Notes under the pieces: generated by a model
What the model saw: the letters and a program-made list of their open reading frames with translations, nothing else
What the model was told of the DNA's origin: nothing
Databases searched by the model: none
Program-made: the position numbers and the translations under genes
Assembly: GCA_933822405.4 (NCBI GenBank)
Contig: CAKOGP040001816.1
Coordinates: forward strand, 1 to 17,085
Reading direction: 5' to 3'
DNA: 17,085 bases
Source: Cylindrotheca closterium
Lineage: Eukaryota; Bacillariophyta; Bacillariophyceae; Bacillariales; Bacillariaceae
Part shown: piece by piece, positions 1-7,691 of the stretch
Layout: the number at the start of each line of letters is the position of its first letter
How positions within the stretch are numbered: position 1 is the stretch's first letter

Positions 1-330
1 GGGAGGGCTCCCTTGTTTGCGCCAGGGCTCCCTTGTTTGCGCCAGGATTGGTACCGATTACCCTCGTTTATCCACTCGTTCCCTCGTTTTCGACCTTTTT
101 CGCGCAGATTGTGCGCATCGTTTGGTTGGGTTTCGTAAAAAGGGAGCGAGGGTGCGCCTTGTTTCTTCCCTTGTTTCCGCCCTCGCTCCCGAACTTCTCG
201 TCACCAGTGAAGTTACATCAATCTTGCGAAATTACATGTTTTCCAGAGCGGGAGTGGCCGACTCTCCCGCGCGCCTGACAGGCCGATTCCCCTCTAATTC
301 CACAAACATTACCTAGCAATAGGACAGGGG
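1..330. other. CT-rich region with short direct repeats, no supported gene
   Basis: This stretch is rich in CCCTTGTTT and CCCTCGTTT words (for example near 10, 30, 66, 82 and 170). Open frames here are short, overlap each other, lack family resemblance and are most simply read as chance. In the frame of the downstream gene a TGA lies at 276-278, so the reading frame that becomes coding-like further right cannot extend further left. I see no promoter element or RNA gene that I could defend. Confidence 0.4.
4..43. repeat. 20-bp perfect direct repeat, two copies
   Basis: The 20-base unit AGGGCTCCCTTGTTTGCGCC occurs at 4-23 and again, identical, at 24-43, followed by AGG as the start of a third copy. 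The array may extend left of the window. No function is suggested. Confidence 0.9.
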
Positions 331-332
331 GT

Positions 333-443
333 CGTGCTAAATGTCAGTGGAAGTATGCTGGTCCTGCGCGTGTGCAAGACTGGGCTGAACAGGGCCGTGC
401 TAATAAATAGCGGTGGACGTATGCCTGGCCTACGTGAGCATGA
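333..443 (+). repeat. Diverged tandem duplication with decayed coding look
   Basis: Two related segments start at about 333 and 393 (both begin CGTGCTAA and run into GGAAGTATGCTGG or GGACGTATGCCTGG). Read in the frame of the following gene they give a repeated Gly-Arg-Ala ... Trp-x-Tyr-Ala pattern, with stops at 408-410 (TAG), 435-437 (TGA) and 441-443 (TGA). This suggests an older, decayed 5' part of the gene at 507-1715. That is inference from frame continuity and the repeated Trp-x-Tyr-Ala motif; chance similarity cannot be excluded. Confidence 0.35.
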
Positions 444-506
444 AACGAACAAGTTTCCGCGGAAGCAGCCATATCGCAACAACAAAAAGATTTGCAATCA
501 TTGTTG

Positions 507-1715
507 ATGGACTTGGATTTTGCTGTATCCACAGAGGGCAAAGAGGACAATGATCCTTTTTTGGCGCCCAACCTAACTGTTCTATCATCTCCAAGTGGAT
601 GCTTGTGCTTCTGTGGGAAACAGGTTTTGAACAGCTATTTCGCATGTCATCTAGCAAATAGCTGTCCTGTTGCAAAGTTGAAGGGAGTCACAAGGGACGA
701 CATAAAATTCAAATATGATGCCGAACCCAAACTGATGAGGGCTTTTATTTGTGTTCCATGTGGGCGACTATATCTGAAAAGAGACTAGTTCTCCAAACAC
801 TTCAAAAGGAACAATTCTACAAAATGCTCGTTCTCCAAACACTTCAAAAGGAACAATTCTACAAAATGCAGGCATGAAAGGGTGAATTTTGAGCGGGGGT
901 GCATGGCATATCACATGCTGCACTACATAGGTCCAATGCCAGGTGCAAGTCAGTTGGAGTCCGGAATAAGTGGGGGCAGTATTTATGTGGATAGAGTTGT
1001 ACAGGAGAGTGCAGTAGATGGGTTGGTTCAAGATCAATTGCCAGACGACGCTATTTTATTGTGTCTTGGCACTAATCATGCTGCTCTAAAGAATGAACTG
1101 GTTGACAAGATGAAGTCGCCCAGCTGTCTGGTCAAGATTTTGCTACCACTCCTTGTTTCAACAATTGGATCAAAATCACCAGCAACCTTTGTTCAGGCTG
1201 GAATAGAAAGTGTGCGCGAGGGTCCGGATTCCCCAATGGCGTTTATTTCAGGGGCAGACCAATGGATGCGCCAGTATTCAGCAAGGATGGTTGCCATGTT
1301 GCCCAGGAGTGTTCGCCATGAGATGCTTTCACTTTGTGTCTATACTGAGTATGAAAGCATTTTCACGGTGAGAAACAAGATCGAACCCGTCTGCTCCGAG
1401 TTGAAAAAGATTATTCATTTCACATGGAAGGCTTTTGGTTTGATCCATGGATTTGTTGATGAACGGGCACCACTACAAGTCCCAAAGTATCTGTACATGT
1501 TGAGTTTGCAGAATGGAGAAAATCTTGTTGACGGTTCCCCCGAACTACTACAATACACATCATTTTGTTTCTTCGAATCATCAGAATCTTTGAAGGGTGC
1601 ATATGCCATTGGCAGCACTTTGGCAACAATTCTTTACATCTGCCGTCTGGGCAGTCTTGGAGAGGCTTTCAAGTGTAATGGGAATAATTATATTGGTCGA
1701 CAGCTGGCTCTATAG
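507..1715 (+). pseudogene. Unrecognised Cys/His-rich protein gene broken by one TAG
   Basis: I do not recognise the family. A single reading frame runs from the first in-frame ATG (507) to TAG at 1713-1715, about 400 codons, interrupted only by TAG at 786-788. Before the stop is a motif C-F-C-G followed by H and C (roughly residues 34-52), zinc-finger-like. A second, C-x2-C (CVPC), lies just before the stop, and its likely partners H and C lie just after it (FSKHFKRNNSTKC), so the stop cuts a putative finger. That segment is duplicated in frame by a 42-bp tandem repeat. The remaining 277 codons (882-1715) are open, have no transmembrane-like start and contain several Cys. An internal ATG at 903 could start a shorter protein. 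The frame is also coding-like upstream of 507, with Gln/Ala-rich codons back to 444, so the true start or an upstream exon may be missing. It could instead be two genes or a mobile-element protein; function unknown. Confidence 0.5.
788..869 (+). repeat. 42-bp in-frame tandem duplication
   Basis: The 42-base unit beginning GTTCTCCAAACACTTC occurs at 788-829 and 830-869; the copies are identical over 40 bases. Its length is 14 codons, so the reading frame of the surrounding gene is kept and a His/Cys segment (FSKHFKRNNSTKC) is doubled. It begins at the last base of the in-frame TAG, so duplication and stop may have arisen in one event. Perfect identity suggests it is recent. Confidence 0.9.
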
Positions 1716-2226
1716 GGTCTTTTACGAAAAAGAAAGGGGTGGGGATAGGTAAAATTCAAACACTTGCAGGTCATGATTCCAAACAGTCGCGGAAAACGAG
1801 TGGCCTCCTATGAAGGAGAGCTGCGAAGCAATGATGCTTCATGATAGGTTACAGTTTGCTGGCCAGGCGAGAGGTTGTGAGATCCATCGAATCTGAAACG
1901 GGGTGTCAACCTTTTGACTATGTAGCCGTGGACCTGTTGTGTGACAAATAAGACCAAGTTGTGCTGCGCCTGTTGTCCTGCGGCTCTGGAGTGGATGTCG
2001 GAGCCTACTCTACTTTCTTTTTCTCTGGAAGAGTCTCTGATCAGAATGACGTATCTCACAGAAGATGCGTACATTACCTTAGTAAAAGGATTGTTACCAC
2101 GACCTTAACGCGGTATTTAATGTTGTATAGTTAGTTGTGTGTGCTGTTACATGGCAGAACCATCGTTTGACAACAAAAGCGGTGACCAAAACGACATATT
2201 GAGGCAGCGCAAAGATTGAAAGTTCC
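1716..2226. other. Intergenic region, nothing recognised
   Basis: About 500 bases without a credible gene on either strand. The longest minus-strand frame (1808-2074) has no family features and uses a different composition from the neighbouring coding frames. No tRNA-like cloverleaf, LTR terminus or repeat array was seen. Confidence 0.4.
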
Positions 2227-2371
2227 CTGTCGATGATCGTGAAGACACGACAAGTCTGTCGGTGATTGTGAAAATAGAAAAAAACTCTGTCGATGATCAT
2301 GAAACTTGTTTAGTAATACTGAAGGGATTATTATCATGATCATTGACAGACTTTTTTGCTGTCTTCACGAC
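2227..2371. repeat. Foldback element: three direct copies plus inverted copies
   Basis: A 17-base word (CTGTCGATGATCGTGAA and variants) is present at 2227-2243, 2256-2272 and 2287-2303. The inverse arm follows: 2279-2303 can pair with 2333-2357 in 22 of 25 positions around a 29-base loop, and 2237-2246 pairs perfectly with 2361-2370. A further weaker inverted copy (AATCAATGACAGG) is at about 2430-2442. The whole could fold into one long imperfect hairpin. This fits a foldback or MITE-like relic, or a structured RNA. I could not define terminal inverted repeats with a target duplication. Confidence 0.6.
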
Positions 2372-2426
2372 CAAAGGACAGTGCCTTGCTTTTCTCCTTC
2401 TGGAAGGAGTGCCATTTTTGACTAAG

Positions 2427-2687
2427 CTAATCAATGACAGGTTTTTTTGGCATGTCCCAGACAAAGACTACATCATGCGATTCAAGCCCAGCATATTGAC
2501 GTAATGCACATGTAGTAGTCAGTCCGCCATCCGACTTGTAGGCCGAAATCATAAAAAGATACTTTTCAGATAGTTGTTGATTGTGGTTGCCTACTACGAG
2601 TAGAGGGAATAAATAATCATACGAACCATATGCTGCCGGTACAATAGACACTTCTTTTAAGTGGGAAATAAGAGCATTTATCCTTGC
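2427..2687 (-). CDS. Short unrecognised ORF, possibly a gene remnant
   Basis: The minus strand is open for about 87 codons between a TAG at 2688-2690 and a TAG at the left end, and the translation looks protein-like (segments HLKEVSIVPAAYGSYDYLFP and SHDVVFVWDMPKKP). There is no ATG near its start. In the same frame beyond the TAG the reading remains plausible for at least another 23 codons (about 2691-2761), so this may be a remnant with one in-frame stop or an internal exon. The context TTACACACAGTAG could alternatively be a 3' splice site. No family recognised. It may be chance. Confidence 0.25.
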   Translation of the reverse strand, partial: ARINALISHLKEVSIVPAAYGSYDYLFPLLVVGNHNQQLSEKYLFMISAYKSDGGLTTTCALRQYAGLESHDVVFVWDMPKKPVID

Positions 2688-2701
2688 CTACTGTGTGTAT
2701 T

Positions 2702-2769
2702 GCAATATCCCTCTAGCCGCAGGCTCTGTTCCTGCAGAGCCAGAAAAGCTTGATGGATATTGCTTTTCT
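2702..2769. repeat. Overlapping, mutually exclusive hairpins
   Basis: GCAATATCC (2702-2710) is the reverse complement of GGATATTGC (2755-2763), enclosing a smaller perfect stem GGCTCTG (2722-2728) with CAGAGCC (2735-2741) and a 6-base loop. AGAAAAGC (2743-2750) pairs with GCTTTTCT (2762-2769), which shares bases 2762-2763 with the outer stem, so the two outer pairings compete. The layout resembles a structured transcript or a decayed foldback element. No known RNA family was recognised. About 50 bases to the right lies a 71-codon plus-strand ORF (2821-3036) without family features, which I do not call as a gene. Confidence 0.5.
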
Positions 2770-3069
2770 AAAAGAAAGTTGGGGGGTTCCGGCTCTCCAA
2801 AATGCGCACTATGTAGCTAATTGATGAGGCATTTATGGACATCATTGCTATTGTTGCAGGATACGAACAAGCATGATGGTGATCTGTCAGACAGTCATCA
2901 CGCATCCGACAAGAGGGATCGGTGTGAAACAATAAAAATTTTCATTAGCGTCCAGCCTGACGAGTACCACGCATCCATCCTTCTCCCACTGCTTGATCAA
3001 AACCACAAGGTCTGCGGTGGCCCCTATCTAGCTTAGCTTTTACTGACACATTGGTTCTGCCACTACCTT

Positions 3070-5526
3070 TTAAGCAATCTTTTCTTCAGGAAGAACTTTC
3101 GCAAACGCTTCAACAAAACAGCGCTTTTCTTTTTCATCTTCCTGCTTTTGCTCCCACCACCATTTTGAAACTACGTTCTTTCTCATCCCGGTATCACAAA
3201 CTCGCTTCCCATGCTCCATCAAGAGATTCCATGGTAAATCACCCTCATGCAAGTGGTAGTATGTGTACAATAGTGAAGCCCAGTCATAAACCTCTTTTGG
3301 TTTGGCTGGTGTTCTATCAATCGCGAGTAGCTCATCATGAGCGTATGGGACGCAGCCGCGAAACGAGAAATCTTCATCACCATTGAGTGCCACACCCCAA
3401 TCAATCACCAATATGTCCACATCCCTAGCGGTAGACGACTTGCCATGGGAGGTATGCTTGTCAGACACAATAATGTTCCCAGGGCGTACATCCAGATGAT
3501 ATACACATCGGTTGTGTGCAGCCTCGAGAGTGTTGTACACCTTTTCCATGACAGAGGGTAGGTGCTGCTTGTTGCATGTCCCATTCCAATCCAAAGTATT
3601 GGCAGCCTTACCAATTATACCATTGAGAAGAAGGCCATACGTTTTACCCTGAAAGCCATTCAAAGCAAAATCGAAGGTGCACTTCGCTTCGCAACGTGGA
3701 ATGTTGGGAACTTTACTTCTTCCAGTCTTCTCTTTGTTCAGTTTATCCAAGGTTTTTGCCTCATCCTCAAGCGAACTCAATGCCAGGTGGGATATTGGAA
3801 TCTTTATAAAATACTTCTTCGGATCTTCAGAATTATCATGGCACGAAGATTTGATTTGCTGAACTGGGTACACAATCCCAAAGGCTCCGGAACCCAAAAG
3901 CTGGCCAATCGATATTTTTGTCATTTCATCCTCACCTCCGTACGAAGGTAACTTTAGTTTTGCTTCTAGTGTGGCATCGGCACACTTCACTCCTGTCAGA
4001 TTAAAACTGGCCCTCAATGCACACGCCAGAAGCTGAAGACCATCTTGAGATAAGAACTCAATAGGCTTGGACTTGGTAAATAAGACGCTAACTTCTTTCG
4101 TTCCCACACCCCCCAGCGATGCTTTGACTGCCGATATCTTGGACAAAGATACAGCAACTCCATACAGGTCGCAATCCACACCAATACCTAGAAAATTGAG
4201 CTCCCCTCGCAACCTCTTCGCAAAGTTTCCGACCACTTGATTTGCTGCGCGATTAATTTGTTCGTCATCCTTTTCGGGATTGCGTTCACACCTCTTCACT
4301 TCAACTATACCTTCAATCATGCTTGGAAAGGCATGAAAAACGTGCTCACGGATTTCATGGACCAAAAAATCCATGACTCGGTCCTTCTCGGTAACATTTT
4401 TGCCTCTTGTTTTCTGTTCCTTGGACACATGAAGGTGACGAAGATTTACAATGCCGAGCAATCGATAGATGATGGCATGGACTATGGGCTGTGCAGCAGC
4501 AGTCTCGTTCCAATCTCGGACGACGAGCTTCTTCTCGCACGGTGGGGAAGCTGATTCGAGAAACCCAGGATCAAGGATCTTTGCTACTATCTCCTTCACT
4601 TCTCTGGCGTCGCAATCACGACCAGCGCCAGTGCACGGTGCCTCCAAACTAATCAGTCCAACAAGATTATCGGCTAGAACCTCCAATTTTTCCAAGTACC
4701 GATCTTTCTTTTCCACCGTCAATATGCTCAGAAAGTCCTTCACTTCCACTTCACTGATAGAAGGTTTTTCTGGGACTTGTTTAGCCGAGCGAGAGTTCTT
4801 TTGTGCATTATTCTCTAGGGTTGGGTGAGATTTAACTGTCGTTTCATTGCCAAACGAGGCATGATGATCGAGTTTTCCCTGAGCCTTTTCATGACGTGAA
4901 CCAATGTCATTGATCCGGTTTTGCACTACGACGATGAGCTTCTCCCTCTGCGCTTTCAGCTTCCCTTGTCGGTCTTTCAGGCTCCCTTGTCTGTCTATCA
5001 GGCTCTTCTGCTCCGCTTCCACCTTTGCCTTGAAAAGCTCCATAACGAAGCTGTCGTCTTTGTATTGCTCCATGGTTTTGTCTAGCTTGCGCTTTTGACC
5101 TGCCCCGTCAATGCCAGAAACTGTGGCATGACTAGCAATATTAGAACTCGCCAGTTCTTCGCTGATTTCTTTTTGCAAAGCAGCTTCTTCAGCATCAACC
5201 TTTTTCTGTTCATCATTGAAAAAGTCGAACTGCCGTTTGGATTCTTCCATGAACGCAATGAAAGCATGTCGGTCTGCATTGCCTTCTTGGAGCTTAATTC
5301 TGAGGGTGGACTGTATACAGTTCACTACGTCATTCTCTAAGGGTTTATCATCAGTCGAAAGCTTCTCCCAATCATCTTTGCGCTTGTCCCAGTTTTCCAC
5401 AGTTGTTACAGCATCTTGACGAGCTTTAGATTTGTATTCATTATAACTTTCGTGACGAGGATGATCTGATGCAGTGATTTCATTATTAACAACATTTGCA
5501 AGACTATTGCCTTGGGGAGAGGTCAT
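3070..5526 (-). CDS. Predicted PD-(D/E)XK nuclease-protein kinase fusion (Crinkler-like architecture)
   Basis: An intact, intronless 818-residue frame counted from the ATG at 5526. Residues about 40-220 are highly charged and coiled-coil-like, with near-repeats SLIDRQG and SLKDRQG at 175-190. Residues about 335-445 look like a restriction-endonuclease fold: Glu341 in the first helix, Asp386, the E-x-K pair Glu409/Lys411 and Gln430 in a following helix. Residues about 535-760 are a protein kinase: glycine loop GSGAFGIV (545-552), Lys575, Glu587 or Glu589, H-L-D-V-R-P-G-N (677-684) with catalytic Asp679 and Asn684, D-W-G (709-711), P-Y-A-H-D-E in the APE position, and Asp748. All key kinase residues are present; HLD replaces HRD and DWG replaces DFG. 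The same frame stays open up to an ATG at 5769, but those 81 codons cover palindromic, low-complexity DNA, so I prefer the inner start. REase-kinase fusions are described among Crinkler-RHS-type proteins. No LFLAK-like header or signal peptide is seen. Substrate and role are unknown; the nuclease call is weaker than the kinase call. Confidence 0.85.
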   Translation of the reverse strand: MTSPQGNSLANVVNNEITASDHPRHESYNEYKSKARQDAVTTVENWDKRKDDWEKLSTDDKPLENDVVNCIQSTLRIKLQEGNADRHAFIAFMEESKRQFDFFNDEQKKVDAEEAALQKEISEELASSNIASHATVSGIDGAGQKRKLDKTMEQYKDDSFVMELFKAKVEAEQKSLIDRQGSLKDRQGKLKAQREKLIVVVQNRINDIGSRHEKAQGKLDHHASFGNETTVKSHPTLENNAQKNSRSAKQVPEKPSISEVEVKDFLSILTVEKKDRYLEKLEVLADNLVGLISLEAPCTGAGRDCDAREVKEIVAKILDPGFLESASPPCEKKLVVRDWNETAAAQPIVHAIIYRLLGIVNLRHLHVSKEQKTRGKNVTEKDRVMDFLVHEIREHVFHAFPSMIEGIVEVKRCERNPEKDDEQINRAANQVVGNFAKRLRGELNFLGIGVDCDLYGVAVSLSKISAVKASLGGVGTKEVSVLFTKSKPIEFLSQDGLQLLACALRASFNLTGVKCADATLEAKLKLPSYGGEDEMTKISIGQLLGSGAFGIVYPVQQIKSSCHDNSEDPKKYFIKIPISHLALSSLEDEAKTLDKLNKEKTGRSKVPNIPRCEAKCTFDFALNGFQGKTYGLLLNGIIGKAANTLDWNGTCNKQHLPSVMEKVYNTLEAAHNRCVYHLDVRPGNIIVSDKHTSHGKSSTARDVDILVIDWGVALNGDEDFSFRGCVPYAHDELLAIDRTPAKPKEVYDWASLLYTYYHLHEGDLPWNLLMEHGKRVCDTGMRKNVVSKWWWEQKQEDEKEKRCFVEAFAKVLPEEKIA

Positions 5527-5605
5527 GATGCTCTGTCGCTCGGAAACAAAAAGGCTGGTGGATGATGACGGTAGGTAGATGGGATTGTTTGTTTTGGCTG
5601 CGATA

Positions 5606-5712
5606 CCAGTTGTACCGGTAGTACTAGTGTACCGGTACACAGTGTACACGCACGTGTGTAGTGTGCACGCGTGTAATACACATCTTTGTACGTGTACGCA
5701 TCTAACGTACGA
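5606..5712 (-). promoter_or_regulatory. GTAC/CACGTG-rich palindromic stretch, likely promoter
   Basis: Just upstream of the preferred start of the nuclease-kinase gene lies about 100 bp of alternating purine/pyrimidine sequence. It includes the perfect 14-bp palindrome GTGTACCGGTACAC (5627-5640), GTGTACAC, CACGTG (5651-5656), GCACGCGTGT and further GTAC words. CACGTG is the classical E-box/G-box core bound by bHLH and bZIP factors, and alternating sequence of this kind can adopt Z-DNA. That it drives the gene is inference from position. If the outer ATG at 5769 is used, it would instead encode a Cys/Thr/Val-rich stretch. Confidence 0.4.
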
Positions 5713-5769
5713 AGAAATTTGGACTCTATTGACCTCAGGTGTTGGCTGGCGAAGGACGGACTGATTCAT

Positions 5770-6659
5770 TCATTCGAATGCCAAAGTAAGCGAAGAAGGT
5801 ACAGTGGCATGATCTTGTGATGTCTCACCAAGGCAACGACTTGATGTGTCAAACAATTTGATCGTCAAAATTTCTTCGAAAAGGGCGGCAATTGAATAAC
5901 ACAACACCACTGACTGTATAGATATGGGGTTGCTTGGTGTTGCCCCCTTTGTTCTGACATGCTTGCTGGCTTTGGAACGCCTTTTTCAATTCTGCACAAT
6001 GAAGGGAGAGGGCAGAAAAGGGCGTGATGCCCTGACCTGACAAGGTAGAATACTGTTAAGGATGCTATAGATCCGAGACCGATATAGCCAGACAGTAAGA
6101 TAAAACAGAGATTCTATCCTTTTAATGATGTGACGTGATGTGACGATCTCCACAAAAGAGTGAGAGATGGAATTCACTCAAAAGAGAGAGAATTCAGACA
6201 GTAAATCCGTCTCACATGACTGTTAGAAATAAGCAGAATGTGCTCTATCATGAGTGCCTTTAGAGCTCAGAACAAACTCTCTGCAATCTAAATTTGTAAT
6301 CTGCTGTGCAACACTTTCATGACAATTGTTCTCCTGTGTTAGGTATACTTTGAGTGAAATTGTTCCTATTTGATTAATGTATGGCTTGAATTGATGATTC
6401 AATCAGCGATCATTTTCTCGAAGTCCTTTTGCTCTTGTCTGTACTTCAAAGGCAAACTTCCAATGATGTGAATGAATTGGTCCTCTTCACTTACTGGGTG
6501 CTTCATCTCTTCCAAATGAACACAAATCTTGCTGAGTTTGGTGATCCATGATCTTTTCTGATCCTAATTGTGTAAATAACAACGGGTCATTTGATGGTCG
6601 CAGGGTCGTTAAGAAACTTCGAATTCCAAATCATATCAATAGACGGAATCTGAAGTTGG
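5770..6659. other. AT-rich intergenic region, no gene seen
   Basis: Nearly 900 bases with only short chance frames. A small direct repeat GATGTGACGT/GATGTGACGA lies at 6126-6145 and several GAGAGA/AGAATTC runs occur around 6160-6200. There is no recognisable RNA gene, LTR end or coding similarity. The region presumably holds the 5' flank of the nuclease-kinase gene at its left end and the repeat-bearing flank of the next gene at its right end. Confidence 0.45.
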
Positions 6660-6808
6660 GAGTTATAACTCATTGCGAGGGAATCCTTGAGTTATAACTC
6701 ACACGTTTGAGTTATAACTCAAACGTGTGAGTTAGAACTCAAACGTGTGAGTTTTTACTCAAACGTGTGAGATTTTACTCAAATGTGCGAGATTTTACTC
6801 ACCGAGCC
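6660..6808. repeat. 20-bp palindromic tandem repeats with a 40-bp perfect palindrome
   Basis: Six 20-bp units run from 6689 to 6808, each a 12-base core plus an 8-base spacer. The cores are GAGTTATAACTC (6689 and 6709), GAGTTAGAACTC (6729), GAGTTTTTACTC (6749) and GAGATTTTACTC (6769 and 6789). The spacers are ACACGTTT once, AAACGTGT three times, AAATGTGC, then ACCGAGCC. An isolated extra core is at 6660-6671. The first cores are perfect palindromes and symmetry decays to the right. Because spacer 1 is the reverse complement of spacer 2, positions 6695-6734 form a perfect 40-bp palindrome, and 6689-6740 one with a single mismatched pair. The spacer contains an ACGTGT core. The ATG at 6783 of the next gene lies inside unit 5, created by the AAATGTGC variant. 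Confidence 0.9.
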
Positions 6809-7691
6809 GAGCTTCCCCCTTTCCAAAACCGTTGCTGGAAATTCGAGCTGGCGGACCAACGACTACTTTCACCAAAAGATACAGTCCTGTACTTTTCCAG
6901 ATCCAAACCCTATAAAAGAACTTGTCACGCAACATCATTGGGACAAAAACGAGTTCTACGGCGAGGCAGGAGGTGAAAGGAGAGAGACTTTCAGCCGCTT
7001 CCTCACCGACAAGGTCAGAAGAAAGGGTTTTGGTTGGAAAGAATACGTTGATTTGCTGCATGAACGGGAAGTTGACATGTCAGCAAACACGGAGACGCAG
7101 CTGGCAACGGAACTTCAAGCCAAGGGAGGGCCAAACGATGCTGTGGTGAACGACGCTCGTGCTGTTGCGTTTGCTGTGCTTGATTCTGCTAATGAAAAAA
7201 AAACTACACTCAACCTGTTATTTCTACTAAAAATTCTGACATTGCCATGGACGACCTTGCGCAATGCTCATGACAAGGCAAGAGACAAACCGTTACAGGA
7301 AGATTTGATTTAGGCTGATGACCTGGCCAAGCACCCAACAACCCACCCATAACGCACGTGGCGAGCTCAAGTTTTATTTGACAAGGGCAAAACAGAAAAA
7401 AATCATGTTGGCCTCACAGCATCGGAGTTTCAAGAAACTAGGGTTGAATACCACCCATTCAAAAAACGAAAATTCAGAGAGCGGATTCAACAAGAAATTA
7501 GATTTCAAAAGTACCGCAACTGTCTGGAGGATAAAAGAATGAAGAAGCTGGCAAAGTTGAAGAAGGAAGAAAAGAAAGAGAAAAAGGAAGAAAACTTGTT
7601 GCTCTATGAACAACGTATGAAAGTAGCAATGGCCAAAAAGGAGGAGGAAACAAAGAAGCAGGAGGAAGAATGGCCGATGTCTGAGGACTAG
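6783..7691 (+). pseudogene. Unrecognised gene with Lys/Glu-rich C-terminal coiled coil, two in-frame stops
   Basis: One reading frame from ATG 6783 to TAG 7689-7691 (303 codons) carries internal stops TAG at 7311-7313 and TAA at 7350-7352, and remains coding-like across both. The N-terminal part is mixed and soluble-looking (a segment near 6910-7130 includes FPDPNPIKELV and GFGWKEYVDLLHEREVD). The C-terminal 80 codons are a strongly charged Lys/Glu coiled coil ending WPMSED. Between a run of nine A's (7195-7203) and about 7268, the +1 frame (YTQPVISTKNSD..., DDLAQ) looks more protein-like than the open frame (LNLLFLLKILTLPW), suggesting two compensating frameshifts. The start may not be the ancestral one, because the ATG lies in a tandem repeat. 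Family unknown. An intron with acceptor TTGATTTAG at 7311 is an alternative to the first stop, but I see no convincing donor. Confidence 0.45.

Noticed and set aside
17..316. 99-codon plus-strand frame at the window start
   Set aside because: It overlaps another frame of similar length in CT-rich repeat DNA, has no family features, and its start lies in the 20-bp direct repeat.
788..871. 84-nt GT...AG stretch that could be an intron removing the TAG
   Set aside because: It is exactly the two duplicated units plus two bases. Removing it rebuilds TAG from the flanking TA and G, so the stop is not avoided.
1808..2074. 88-codon minus-strand ORF
   Set aside because: No family resemblance, no neighbours in frame and no support beyond length.
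3562..3951. 129-codon plus-strand ORF and neighbours between 3051 and 5419
   Set aside because: Antisense shadows of the nuclease-kinase gene, with no independent features.
6660..6808. CRISPR array
   Set aside because: Spacer positions are near-identical rather than unique, units are only 20 bp, and the context is eukaryotic with no cas genes.
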